From NCBI GenBank assembly GCA_963736685.1, contig CAVTPZ010000013.1, positions 62,001-126,000 of the forward strand: DNA of 64,000 nucleotides, written 5' to 3'. Source of the stretch: DASUPK01 sp963736685 (lineage in GTDB: Bacteria; Actinomycetota; Thermoleophilia; Solirubrobacterales; 70-9). The notes beneath the pieces were generated by a model. That model was not told the origin of the DNA and did not search any database. It worked only from the letters and a program-made list of their open reading frames with translations. The stretch's first letter is position 1. Every line of letters starts with the position of its first letter. The position numbers were made by a program, and so were the translations under genes. Below are positions 39,482 through 47,987 of this stretch, piece after piece.

Positions 39482-41251
39482 GTGTTCGAGAAAGTCCTGA
39501 TCGCAAACCGCGGCGAGATCGCCATCCGCGTGGCACGGGCGCTGAAGGAGATGGGGATCGGCTCGATCGCCGTCTACTCGGAGCTCGACCGCGACGCTCC
39601 GCACGTGCGCGAGGCCGATGAGGCCTTCCTGCTCGGCCCGGCCACACCCGCCGAGAGCTACCTGAACATCGAGAAGATCATCGAGGTCGCCTCGAGCGCC
39701 GACGCCGATGCGATCCACCCCGGGTATGGGTTCCTGGCCGAGAACGCTCAGTTCGCAGCCGCCTGCGAGAAAGCCAAGATCACCTGGATCGGTCCGCCGC
39801 CGAAGGCGATCGAGGCGATGGGCTCGAAGACGCGGTCCCGCGAGCTGATGCAGGAGGCGGGTGTCCCGATCGTCCCGGGCGCCACCTCTTCGGTGGCAAA
39901 CGTGGAGGAGGCCAAGAAGCAGGCGCGCGAGATCGGCTATCCGATCGCCTGCAAGGCCGCAGGCGGCGGTGGCGGCAAGGGCTTCCGTGTCGCCGTCGAC
40001 GAGGAGAACCTCGCCGATGCCTTCGAGGGCGCTGCCCGCGAGGGCGAGAAGTTCTTCAGCGACCCGACGGTCTATCTCGAGCGCTACATGGAGGACCCCA
40101 GACACGTCGAGGTGCAGGTCCTGGCCGACTCCAAGGGGAACGTGATCCACCTCGGCGAGCGCGACTGCTCGATCCAGCGCCGCCATCAGAAGCTGATCGA
40201 GGAAGCGCCGGGCCCGAAGGTCGACGACGAGATGCGCGAACGCATCGGCAAGATCGCCACCGATGCCGCAGCGGCAGTCGGATACCGCTCGGCCGGCACC
40301 GTCGAGGGCCTCCAGGTCGGCGATGAGTATTACTTCCTCGAGATGAACACCCGGGTGCAGGTCGAGCACTGCGTGACCGAGTTGGTCACCGGGATCGACA
40401 TCGTCCGGGAGCAGATCATGATCGCGGCCGGCGAGCCGCTGTCGATCTCGCAGGAGGACGTCGAGCTGCGCGGCCACGCGATCGAGTGCCGCATCAACAC
40501 GGAGGCGGCCCACCAGAACTTCGCGCCGGCTCCGGGGAAGATCACGAGCTATCGGGAGCCGGCGGGACCGGGCGTCCGGGTCGACTCCGGCGTCGAGGCG
40601 GGGTCCGAGGTCACTCCGATGTACGACCCGATGGTCGCCAAGCTGATCGTCTGGGACGTCGACCGGGAGCATGCGACGCGCCGGATGATTCGCGCGCTCG
40701 AGGAATACGAGATCGGCGGCGTCACCACCCTGATCCCCTTCCACAAGGCGCTCCTCGCCACCCAGCAGTGGGCCGACGGCGAGACCTGCCGCGACCTGGT
40801 GGGCGATCGCGACTGGCTCAAGCAGCTGGCCGCGGAGGAGACGGCCGAGAAGGCGCTCCACGCCGAGGACGACGGGGAGCACGTGACCCGCGACTACAAG
40901 GTCGAGGTGGCCGGCAAGCTCTTCGACGTCAAGGTGATCGGCGACGCGGTCGGGGCGCCGGCTGCGGGGGGCAGCGGAGCAGCCCTGAAGCGCCCGCCCA
41001 AGCGGGAGCGCTCGGGCGGCGGTGGCAGCTCCGCCTCCGGCGACGACCTGGTTGCGCCGCTCCAAGGCAATGTCTTCAAGGTCCCGGTCGAGGAGGGCCA
41101 GGAGGTCTCGGAGGGCGACCTCATCTGCGTGATCGAGGCGATGAAGATGGAGAACGAGATCACCGCACACAAGTCGGGCAAGATCACGCAGCTCGCAGCC
41201 AAGGAGGGCGCCGCGGTCAACTCGGGCGACCTCCTGGCCAAGATCGAGTAG
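39482..41251 (+). CDS. Acyl-CoA carboxylase alpha subunit (biotin carboxylase + BCCP)
   Basis: A 589-residue protein. The biotin carboxylase domain occupies about 1-450: 'FEKVLIANRGEIAIRVARALKEMG', 'AAGGGGGKGFRVA', 'DPRHVEVQVLADSKGNVIHLGERDCSIQRRHQKLIEEAP', 'EMNTRVQVEH'. A Gly/Ser-rich linker at about 495-515 leads to a biotinyl domain with 'EAMKMENEI'. GTG 39482 is chosen because homology begins at 'FEKVLIANRGE'. It carboxylates biotin with ATP and bicarbonate and partners the beta subunit at 27743. The pair is most likely propionyl-CoA carboxylase, given the mutase. Confidence 0.95.
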   Translation: MFEKVLIANRGEIAIRVARALKEMGIGSIAVYSELDRDAPHVREADEAFLLGPATPAESYLNIEKIIEVASSADADAIHPGYGFLAENAQFAAACEKAKITWIGPPPKAIEAMGSKTRSRELMQEAGVPIVPGATSSVANVEEAKKQAREIGYPIACKAAGGGGGKGFRVAVDEENLADAFEGAAREGEKFFSDPTVYLERYMEDPRHVEVQVLADSKGNVIHLGERDCSIQRRHQKLIEEAPGPKVDDEMRERIGKIATDAAAAVGYRSAGTVEGLQVGDEYYFLEMNTRVQVEHCVTELVTGIDIVREQIMIAAGEPLSISQEDVELRGHAIECRINTEAAHQNFAPAPGKITSYREPAGPGVRVDSGVEAGSEVTPMYDPMVAKLIVWDVDREHATRRMIRALEEYEIGGVTTLIPFHKALLATQQWADGETCRDLVGDRDWLKQLAAEETAEKALHAEDDGEHVTRDYKVEVAGKLFDVKVIGDAVGAPAAGGSGAALKRPPKRERSGGGGSSASGDDLVAPLQGNVFKVPVEEGQEVSEGDLICVIEAMKMENEITAHKSGKITQLAAKEGAAVNSGDLLAKIE

Positions 41252-41284
41252 GAATCGGGCACCAAATCGGCTAGGTTCCCGGCC

Positions 41285-42238
41285 GTGGGAGCTGGGGAGA
41301 AGGGGATCCGAGCAGGAAAGCTCGCCGCGTTCACCCTGAGCGCGGTGTTGGTGCTCGCCCCGAGCGCGGCGCTCGCGAAGAAGAAGCACAAAAAGCCCAA
41401 GGGGCTCGGCCCGGTGGTGACCGCAACCGCCGTCGGTCCCACCGTCGCGGCGCCGGGCATCTCGGCCGCCTCGGCCACCTGCCCTTCCGGGCTTCAGGCT
41501 GTGGGCGGCGGGTACTCCGCGCCGTTCGACGCCACCAATCGGCTCGTGGTGACCGAGTCATACCGAAGCTCCGTGAGCACATGGCGCGTGTCGGCGTTCG
41601 TCGGCGCCGGGGGAGGTGCGGCAACGGCCTATGCGTACTGCCGGCGCAACAACAAGGTGATCACGGATGCCACCGCGACGGGAACGGTTCCGAGCGGCTC
41701 CGGCGCGAACGGAAGCGCACAGGCGCTCTGTGCGCCAGGAGCGGTCGCCCTCAGCGGGGGCTTCCAGATCACGACTGGTCCGGGCCCGAGCGCCATCGCC
41801 GTGCCGGAGGAGAGCGTCGGCGGCGGTCCGGTGGCGGGAGGTATCCCGTCGGTCGGGAATTGGAAGGTCGTCGCGCAGAACAATGACACCGGTGCCCAAA
41901 CGATCACCGCACACGTCTATTGCGCGACGGGTCTCAAATTGCCGGCGTTCAGGCAGGACCAGAGTTCCGCCGCCGTGCCGCAGCTCGGCTCGCTGACCCA
42001 GACGTCGTCCTGCCCGCTCGTCCCGAAGCCGAAGAAGAAGGGCAAGAAAAAGAAGAAGAAGCCCGCGCGACTGCTCTCGGCCGGGGCCTTCTACAGCCCG
42101 TTCACGCCGGGTAGCTCAACGGTGTTCCCGGTGCACACGGACAGCCGCATCGTCGGCAATGGCTTCATCGACAGCGCGGTCAACGCCGGCTCCGGAACTG
42201 GCACGCTGACCGTGCAGAGCCAAGCGATGTGCTTCTAG
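41285..42238 (+). CDS. Secreted Gly/Ala-rich protein with basic Lys cluster
   Basis: A 317-residue exported protein. The signal peptide 'AAFTLSAVLVLAPSAALA' is followed at once by 'KKKHKKPKG'. Then come two repeats of a domain with 'ATCPSGLQAVGGGYSAPF' and 'ALCAPGAVALSGGFQITT', a Cys plus GGG/GGF pattern frequent in Solirubrobacterales surface proteins. 'PKPKKKGKKKKKKPARLL' splits it from a third similar repeat. Function unknown. GTG start, 33 bases after the carboxylase gene. It converges with the HAD gene and abuts it exactly. Confidence 0.72.
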   Translation: MGAGEKGIRAGKLAAFTLSAVLVLAPSAALAKKKHKKPKGLGPVVTATAVGPTVAAPGISAASATCPSGLQAVGGGYSAPFDATNRLVVTESYRSSVSTWRVSAFVGAGGGAATAYAYCRRNNKVITDATATGTVPSGSGANGSAQALCAPGAVALSGGFQITTGPGPSAIAVPEESVGGGPVAGGIPSVGNWKVVAQNNDTGAQTITAHVYCATGLKLPAFRQDQSSAAVPQLGSLTQTSSCPLVPKPKKKGKKKKKKPARLLSAGAFYSPFTPGSSTVFPVHTDSRIVGNGFIDSAVNAGSGTGTLTVQSQAMCF

Positions 42239-42922
42239 CTACTTCGCGCCGAGCTTCGCCGCGGCTTCGCGGATGTTCTTGACCGTGGCGTCCGGCGCCT
42301 TGCGGCCTTCGAGCTTCTCGCCGTGGCGATTGACCCAGATGGTCGGCACGTTCAGCTTCAGCGCCGGGCCGACATCCGTCTCGTAGCCCGAGGCGATGTG
42401 AACCCAGCCCTTCTTGCCGCCGATCCGGCGGGCGCACTCACGCAAGTGGGTGTTGTCGGGCTTGTAGCTGCGGACCTGCTGGGCGGTGACCACGAGATCG
42501 AGCTCGGTTCGCAGGTGACGCCTCGAGATGCCGAGCAGCTTGTCGTCGACGTTGGAGATGATCCCGATCTCGTATCGCTCCTTGAGCCGGTCCATCGCGG
42601 CATTCGCCTCGCGAAAAGGGGGCCACGACCCGACGCTGTCCGGGAGGAACTGGGCCCGCGACGGCTCAAGCGTCCAGTCGATCTCCTCCGCGGTCTGCAC
42701 CGCGGCCCTGCGGAGGACCTCCGCGTAGAGCTCGTAGGAGCCGGACATGATCTGCGCCTGGTTCTCGAAGAACCGCGCGAGGAACGCGTTCATGTCGAGG
42801 GTGAGGCCATCGCGGTCTGCCTGCCGCTTGAAGGCGTCTCCGATGCCCTTCTCCCAATCGATCAGGGTGCCATAGCAGTCCGTGGTCACCCACTTGACGT
42901 CTTTGAGCTTCGGAAGGGCCAT
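42239..42922 (-). CDS. HAD-superfamily hydrolase, 2-haloacid-dehalogenase-like
   Basis: A 227-residue HAD protein: nucleophile motif 'WVTTDCYGTLIDWEKG', motif II in 'IGIISNVDDKLL', Lys in 'QVRSYKPDNTHLREC' and the final 'IASGYETDVGPALKLNVPTIWVNR'. The 'DxYGTL' form and the helical cap fit the type-II haloacid dehalogenase/phosphatase subgroup. The motif-IV region reads G-Y-E-T-D instead of the usual S-x-x-x-D, so dehalogenase activity should not be assumed. Divergent from sucC. Confidence 0.85.
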   Translation of the reverse strand: MALPKLKDVKWVTTDCYGTLIDWEKGIGDAFKRQADRDGLTLDMNAFLARFFENQAQIMSGSYELYAEVLRRAAVQTAEEIDWTLEPSRAQFLPDSVGSWPPFREANAAMDRLKERYEIGIISNVDDKLLGISRRHLRTELDLVVTAQQVRSYKPDNTHLRECARRIGGKKGWVHIASGYETDVGPALKLNVPTIWVNRHGEKLEGRKAPDATVKNIREAAAKLGAK

Positions 42923-42995
42923 GAGAGCCGCGGGATTATGGCAATTTGCACGTTCCGACCGCTCCCGACCCCCTCCGCGCGCCTGAGCGGGCGTT

Positions 42996-44183
42996 GTGTA
43001 CCCTCTCGCGGCCTTGGATCTCCTCGAGTATCAGGGAAAGCAGCTCTTCGCCGAGCACGGGGTCCCCGTCCCGGAGGGCCGAGTCGCCGACACCGTCGAA
43101 GGCGCCGTGCAGGCGGCCGAGGAGATCGGCTATCCGTGCGTTATCAAGGCGCAGGTGCAGATCGGCGGCCGCGGGAAGGCCGGCGGTATCAAGGTCGCTG
43201 CCGACAAGGCCGAGGCCGAGGAACATGCCGGTGCCATCCTCGGGATGGACATCCGAGGACCGCGCGGCGAGGGTCCCTTCACCGTCCATCAGGTCTGGGT
43301 CGAACGGGCGTCCGAGATCGACGCCGAGTACTACGCCTCGGTCATCCTCGACCGATCGGCAAAGAAGCTTCTGGCGATGCTCTCGACCATGGGCGGGATG
43401 AACGTCGAGGAGATCGCGGATAAGGACCCCGACGCGCTGGTTCGCCGCCATGTAGAGCCGCATGAGGGATTCGGCGATGCCCAGGCCATCGCGCTCGCCG
43501 CCGACGCCGGCGTGCCCGAGGACGCCCGAGAGAAGACCGCCGAGATGATGGTGAAGCTGTTCACGGCCTTCAACGAGAGCGACGCGACCCTGATCGAGGT
43601 CAACCCGATGGTGGTGACCAAGGACCGCGACGTCATCGCCCTCGACGCGAAGGTGACCATCGACAACTCGGCGCTCTACCGCCACGAGGACCTCGCCGGT
43701 CTCGAGGAGGGCTTCATCGAGGACGAGCAGGAGCGGATGGCCAAGGAGAAGGGCCTCACCTACGTGAAGCTCGACGGCGACATCGGCATCCTCGGCAACG
43801 GCGCCGGCCTCTGCATGTCGACACTCGATGTTGTCGCACAGGCCGGTGGCAAGCCCGCCAACTTCCTGGACGCCGGCGGCGGATCCAAGGCCGAGGCGAT
43901 CATCGACGCGCTCGAGGTGATCACCTCGGACGAGAAGGTCGTCGCGATCCTCTTCAACATCTTCGGCGGCATCACCCGCTGCGACGAGATCGCCAAGGGC
44001 ATCATCGAGGCCTCCGGCAAGATCGACATCGGCGTGCCCCTGGTCGTCCGCCTGGATGGCACCAACTCCGAAGAGGGGCTGGGGCTGCTCGCCGACGCCG
44101 ACCTTTCCGACCTGCACGTCGAGAAGACCATGCTCGGCGCAGCCGAGAAGGTCGTCGAGCTGGCCAAGGCTGAGGCTGCCTGA
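42996..44183 (+). CDS. sucC: Succinyl-CoA synthetase beta subunit
   Basis: A 395-residue ATP-grasp subunit: 'DLLEYQGKQLFAEHGVPVPEG', 'KAQVQIGGRGKAGGIKVA', 'INPMVVTKDRDVIALDAK'-type motif ('VNPMVVTK'), 'GNGAGLCMSTLDVVAQAGGKPANFLDAGGG' and 'NIFGGITRCDEIAKGI'. With SucD it converts succinyl-CoA to succinate with substrate-level phosphorylation. GTG 42996 gives six extra residues; TTG 43014 would give the usual 'MDLLEYQGK' start. It shares one base with sucD. Confidence 0.95.
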   Translation: MYPLAALDLLEYQGKQLFAEHGVPVPEGRVADTVEGAVQAAEEIGYPCVIKAQVQIGGRGKAGGIKVAADKAEAEEHAGAILGMDIRGPRGEGPFTVHQVWVERASEIDAEYYASVILDRSAKKLLAMLSTMGGMNVEEIADKDPDALVRRHVEPHEGFGDAQAIALAADAGVPEDAREKTAEMMVKLFTAFNESDATLIEVNPMVVTKDRDVIALDAKVTIDNSALYRHEDLAGLEEGFIEDEQERMAKEKGLTYVKLDGDIGILGNGAGLCMSTLDVVAQAGGKPANFLDAGGGSKAEAIIDALEVITSDEKVVAILFNIFGGITRCDEIAKGIIEASGKIDIGVPLVVRLDGTNSEEGLGLLADADLSDLHVEKTMLGAAEKVVELAKAEAA

Positions 44184-45061
44184 TGTCGATCATCGTCGGC
44201 AACGAGACGAAGCTGGTGATCTCGGGCCTGACCGGGCGCGAGGGAACCTTCCACGGCCTTCGCAACCGCGACTATGGCACCGACGTCGTCGCCGGCGTCA
44301 CGCCGAAGAAGGGCGGGCAGGACGTCGAGGGGATCCCGATCTTCGACACGATCAAGGAGGCCGTCGACGAGAAGGGCGCGAACACGTCGATGATCTTCGT
44401 CCCGGCGCGGTTCGCGGGCGCTGCGATCAACGAGGCCATCGACGCCGGCATCGGCACGGTGATCGCGATCACCGAGCACATCCCGGTCCACGACATGCTC
44501 GCCACCTACTGGAAGGCCCGCGACGCGGGTGTGCGGCTGATCGGCCCGAACTGTCCGGGTGTCCTCAGCCCCGGCAAGGCGAACGTCGGGATCATTCCCG
44601 CCCAGTTCTTCGAGCAGGGCACGATCGGCGTCGTCTCCAAGTCGGGCACGCTGACCTACCAGATCGGCAACGAGCTCAAGCAGGCCGGCCTGGGCAACTC
44701 GAGCATCGTCGGCATCGGCGGCGACCCGATCGTCGGCTCCGACTTCATCGACATCCTCACCCTCTTCGAGCAGGACGACGAGACGGAGCTGATCGTGATG
44801 GTCGGCGAGATCGGCGGCGATGCCGAGGAGCGCGCAGCAGAGTTCATCGCCGAGAACATCTCCAAGCCCGTCGTCTCCTACATCGCCGGCTTCACCGCGC
44901 CGCCCGGCAAGCAGATGGGACACGCCGGCGCGATCATCTCCGGCTCCTCGGGAACCGCCGAGGCCAAGAAGCAGGCACTCGAGGCCCAGGGCATCCGGGT
45001 CGGCAAGAGCCCGACCGAGACAGCCCAGCTCGCCGCCGAGGCGATCGGCGCCAAGGCCTAG
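44183..45061 (+). CDS. sucD: Succinyl-CoA synthetase alpha subunit
   Basis: A 292-residue CoA-binding subunit: 'LVISGLTGREGTFHGLRNRDYGTDVVAGVTPKKGG', 'GPNCPGVLSPGKANVGIIP', 'GVVSKSGTLTYQIGNEL' and 'GHAGAIISGSSGTAEAK', where His247 is the phosphorylated residue. Translationally coupled to sucC. Together with the mutase and carboxylase genes in this window it completes propionyl-CoA to succinate. The C terminus ends 7 bases from the convergent gene. Confidence 0.96.
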   Translation: MSIIVGNETKLVISGLTGREGTFHGLRNRDYGTDVVAGVTPKKGGQDVEGIPIFDTIKEAVDEKGANTSMIFVPARFAGAAINEAIDAGIGTVIAITEHIPVHDMLATYWKARDAGVRLIGPNCPGVLSPGKANVGIIPAQFFEQGTIGVVSKSGTLTYQIGNELKQAGLGNSSIVGIGGDPIVGSDFIDILTLFEQDDETELIVMVGEIGGDAEERAAEFIAENISKPVVSYIAGFTAPPGKQMGHAGAIISGSSGTAEAKKQALEAQGIRVGKSPTETAQLAAEAIGAKA

Positions 45062-45068
45062 CTTCCAA

Positions 45069-45701
45069 CTACGCCGTCTGCTGGGAGGCGCGGCGGCGGA
45101 GCTTCGCCCGCGCCCGGGCGGCCCGCTTCTGCTCCTCGCTCTTCGTCAGCGGCCTCTTGCGTGGCCGCTGATCGGGTGAGGCTTCGGCGCTTGGGGCTTC
45201 GACGGCAGGCTGCTCGGGAGGCGGCGGCGCTGCAGCAGGTGCCTGGATCGGGGGAGCCGCCGTCGGGCCCGTTCTCCGCTTGATCTGGCCCTGGTCGATC
45301 CGGCCGCCCAGCAGCTCCTTGGCCGCACGAACGGCCTCCTTCGGGGTCAGGTAGGTGACCCAGGAGACGATCTTGCCCTCCTCCACCACCCAGAGCCCAC
45401 CGAAGCGTCGATCGACATCGACGCCCTCCTTGGGCTTGCCTCGCTCCCGGCAGATGGCGACGATCTTTCCCGGCCCGACCTCGGCGATGTCCTCGACGTC
45501 GAATCGATAGGACTCCCAGCTGTCGAGGTAGCGGCGCATCGCTCGCTGGACCTCGTCGTGCTTCCAGAGCAGATCGCCATCGGGCCGCGAGGCCCGCTCG
45601 TCCCAGCGGATCAGAGGATCGGCGAGCGCGAGCGCGATCTCGCAGTCGCCGTTGCCGTAGGCCTGCAGCGCGATCTTGACCAACTCGAGCGACGCCGGCA
45701 T
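45069..45701 (-). CDS. SnoaL/NTF2-like protein with long basic tail
   Basis: A 210-residue protein. Residues about 1-125 have the NTF2-like pattern ('LVKIALQAYGNGDCEIALALADPLIRWDE', 'YRFDVEDIAEVG', 'GLWVVEEGKIVSWVTYLTPKEAV'). A Pro/Ala-rich linker leads to a strongly basic C terminus ('KRPLTKSEEQKRAARARAKLRRR'), which could bind nucleic acid or membrane. ATG 45699-45701 begins at family homology. The function is unknown; SnoaL-like proteins include cyclases, isomerases and binding proteins. Confidence 0.7.
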   Translation of the reverse strand: MPASLELVKIALQAYGNGDCEIALALADPLIRWDERASRPDGDLLWKHDEVQRAMRRYLDSWESYRFDVEDIAEVGPGKIVAICRERGKPKEGVDVDRRFGGLWVVEEGKIVSWVTYLTPKEAVRAAKELLGGRIDQGQIKRRTGPTAAPPIQAPAAAPPPPEQPAVEAPSAEASPDQRPRKRPLTKSEEQKRAARARAKLRRRASQQTA

Positions 45702-45838
45702 CGACCAACAGTATTGCCAACGCATCGGGCGCAATGGATGGCCCTCCCCGGATTGGAGGGACATCCTGAGCCCGAGGCCCCCTGCCCTCGGAATTTCGCG
45801 GCCTTCATCCCCCGCGCGGCCCAGTATCGCACCGTTCG

Positions 45839-45844
45839 TATACT
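45839..45844 (+). promoter_or_regulatory. -10 element implying a leaderless start
   Basis: TATACT lies 10 bases before GTG 45855, placing the transcript start within a few bases of the start codon. It supports the choice of that GTG. No -35 is evident. Confidence 0.45.
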
Positions 45845-45854
45845 CGATGCGCCA

Positions 45855-46970
45855 GTGGCCGAACGGACGATCAGCTTTGCTCGCGGCGCGCCCAGCGCCG
45901 ACATCCTCCCTCACGACGCCGTCCGTGAGGCGGCCGCGCACGCGCTCGAGTCCGACTGGGAGAAGGCGCTCAGCTACGGCACCGGTCGCGGGCACCCCGG
46001 CCTCTGCGAGTGGATCGCCGAGCTCCACGGCACGAAGCCCGAGCAGGTCATGGTCACCAACGGCTCGATGGAGGGCGCCGCCTTCCTCTTCCGGTACCTG
46101 GTCGCCGAGGGAGACCGGGTGGTGGTCGAGCAGCCCACCTACGACCGCACGCTTCTCCTGCTCCAACAGGCGGGCACCGAGCTGGTCGGAGCCCCGCTGG
46201 AGTCCAATGGCGTGGATCCCGCGGCGATCGAGGCGGCGTGCGCCGACCGTGAGGTCACTCTCGCCCACATCATTCCGAACTTCCACAACCCCGCCGGGTG
46301 CACCCTCTCGATCGAGAAGCGCAGGGCGCTGGTGCAGCTCGCGGCCGACCACGGCTTCACCCTGTTCGAGGATGATCCGTATCGCCTGATCTCATTCGAC
46401 GAGTCCCGCGCGGAGACGATGCTGGACCTGGACGGGGCGGATCGAGTGATCCACGCGTCCTCGTTCTCCAAGTCTGTGAGCCCGGGCGTGCGGGTCGGCT
46501 ACCTCGTGGGGCCGGAGGAGCAGATCGCGACGCTCGCCAAGCGGGCCAACGAGACCTACATCTCGCCGAACATGCTCGCGGAGTCGATCGTCTTCGAGCT
46601 CTGCCGCTCCGGCGGGCTCGACGAGAACCTCAAGGTCGTGAACGCAGCGCTCCGCGAGCGGCGGGACGCTCTCGTCGAGGCGCTCCACGAGCACATCCCG
46701 GAGGCGGAATTCGTGGTCCCCGCCGGCGGCTATTTCCTCTGGCTCGACCTGAAGGACGACGTCGACAGCAAGGCACTGCTGGCCGTGGCGAAGGCGGAGG
46801 GCGTGACCTTCGTCGCCGGTCCGGACTTCATGCTCGAGGGCGGCTCCTCGAGCCTCCGCCTGTCGTTCGCGCCGGTCCCCGTTACCGATGTCGAGGAGGG
46901 CGTCGAGCGCCTGGCGCGGGCCCTCGAGCGGCTGCGCGCCGATGAGGCCAGCGCGGAGGCCGCCGCCTAG
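45855..46970 (+). CDS. Class I/II PLP-dependent aminotransferase (2-aminoadipate/MocR-like core)
   Basis: A 371-residue fold-type I aminotransferase: 'ISFARGAPSADILPHDAVREAA', 'LSYGTGRGHPGLCEWIAE', 'VTNGSMEGAAFLFRYLVAEGD', 'IIPNFHNPAGCTLSIEKRRAL', 'LFEDDPYRLISF', and the Schiff-base Lys in 'HASSFSKSVSPGVRVGYLVGP'. It resembles LysN/ARO8-type enzymes with broad specificity. GTG 45855 is supported by the -10 at 45839. It has no HTH domain, so it is not a MocR regulator. The end overlaps the convergent small gene by 4 bases. Confidence 0.9.
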   Translation: MAERTISFARGAPSADILPHDAVREAAAHALESDWEKALSYGTGRGHPGLCEWIAELHGTKPEQVMVTNGSMEGAAFLFRYLVAEGDRVVVEQPTYDRTLLLLQQAGTELVGAPLESNGVDPAAIEAACADREVTLAHIIPNFHNPAGCTLSIEKRRALVQLAADHGFTLFEDDPYRLISFDESRAETMLDLDGADRVIHASSFSKSVSPGVRVGYLVGPEEQIATLAKRANETYISPNMLAESIVFELCRSGGLDENLKVVNAALRERRDALVEALHEHIPEAEFVVPAGGYFLWLDLKDDVDSKALLAVAKAEGVTFVAGPDFMLEGGSSSLRLSFAPVPVTDVEEGVERLARALERLRADEASAEAAA

Positions 46971-47146
46971 ATCCGATGGCCCAGGATCTCCTGGGCGCGC
47001 CTGTAGAGATTGAGGTCCTCGGCGCGGGTCGGGTACGGCTTGCGCCTCTGCTCGTTGCGGTGTGCCTCGATCGCCCTTGCGATGGCGACCAGCCGGCGCT
47101 CGGCTACGTTGCGGTCGGTGATCAAAGTGCGGGTTCCTGCTTCCAT
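46967..47146 (-). CDS. Small hypothetical protein
   Basis: A 59-residue, mostly helical, charged protein: 'MEAGTRTLITDRNVAERRL' then 'AIEAHRNEQRRKPYPTRAEDLNLYRRAQEILGHRI'. GGGGAAAGG just before the ATG is a reasonable ribosome site, and a dyad lies 17 bases further upstream. An in-frame start at 47221 would run through that dyad and is rejected. No family is recognised. Confidence 0.55.
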   Translation of the reverse strand: MEAGTRTLITDRNVAERRLVAIARAIEAHRNEQRRKPYPTRAEDLNLYRRAQEILGHRI

Positions 47147-47162
47147 TACCTTTCCCCTGTTT

Positions 47163-47181
47163 GTTGAGTGACTTACTCGAC
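47163..47181 (-). promoter_or_regulatory. Near-perfect dyad upstream of the small gene
   Basis: GTTGAGT (47163-47169) and ACTCGAC (47175-47181) pair at six of seven positions around GACTT. The position, just upstream of the gene starting at 47146, fits an operator. No regulator is assigned. Confidence 0.35.
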
Positions 47182-47257
47182 TATGCTCGGTGGAGCGTAG
47201 CAAGAAGTCTCGGGCGCGCACCTCAAGCCCGGGCTAACAGCTCGTAAAGATGCGCGG

Positions 47258-47965
47258 CTATCTGCCGTAGCGATCGCTGGAGATCACCAGCTGCTCGGGC
47301 AGCGGCGGGCGCGGCGCCGGGGCGGGATCGGCCCGGACGGAGACCGTCTCCGCCACGCTCTTGGAGACGGCGTGCTTGCCGTCGCCGGATGCCACCACGA
47401 CCTCGTCGTCGTCCGAGCTCTCGAGACTCCCGGTCAGGCCGGGATGGAGGCCGGTGTCCTTCAGGTAATGGAGGATCTCCTCGGCCTCGTTCTCGAAGCG
47501 CAGGATCACGACGTCGGCGCCCGGCTGCACATCGGCCAAAAGGACGCCCTCTTCCCTGGCCCCCTCCACGATCGGATGCCCGTGCGGGCAGGTCTTCGCG
47601 TCGCCGATCGCCGCGAGCATTCGCTCCTCGAGAACAGGCGACATCGCGTGCTCGAGCCGCTCCGCCTCCTCGTGGACCTCGTCCCAGGGGATCCCGAGAA
47701 CATCGGTGAGGAAGCGCTCGATCAGCCGGTGGCGCCGGACGATCGCCTCCGCTTCGCCGCGGCCGCGCTCCGTGAACGTGAGCGACTTGTCGTCCGCTCG
47801 TTCCACGTAGCCATCCCCCTCGAGGCGCCCGATCATCTCGTGGACGGTGGGCGGCGAGAGCTGCATCGCGCGGGCGATGTTCGCCCCGTTGATCTGCAGA
47901 CCGGCTTCCTCGAGCCAGAACATCGTCTGCAGGTATTCCTCCTCGGCGACCGTGGCCTGTGCCAT
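47258..47965 (-). CDS. DtxR/MntR-family metal-dependent repressor
   Basis: A 235-residue iron- or manganese-dependent repressor. The N-terminal winged helix is 'AEEEYLQTMFWLEEAGLQINGANIARAMQLSPPTVHEMIGRLEGDGYVE'. The dimer/metal domain has 'HRLIERFLTDVLGIPWDEVHEEAERLEHAMS' and 'CPHGHPI', both metal-ligand regions. A FeoA/SH3-like C-terminal domain is followed by a Pro-rich end. It senses Fe(II) or Mn(II). The ATG at 47963-47965 starts at family homology. Divergent from the next gene over 22 bases. Confidence 0.92.
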   Translation of the reverse strand: MAQATVAEEEYLQTMFWLEEAGLQINGANIARAMQLSPPTVHEMIGRLEGDGYVERADDKSLTFTERGRGEAEAIVRRHRLIERFLTDVLGIPWDEVHEEAERLEHAMSPVLEERMLAAIGDAKTCPHGHPIVEGAREEGVLLADVQPGADVVILRFENEAEEILHYLKDTGLHPGLTGSLESSDDDEVVVASGDGKHAVSKSVAETVSVRADPAPAPRPPLPEQLVISSDRYGR

Positions 47966-47987
47966 GGGCCTAGCGTACTGGGAGACC

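Noticed and set aside
39434..41389. A minus-strand frame of about 650 codons opposite biotin carboxylase.
   Set aside because: No recognisable motif, while the plus strand is a complete alpha subunit.
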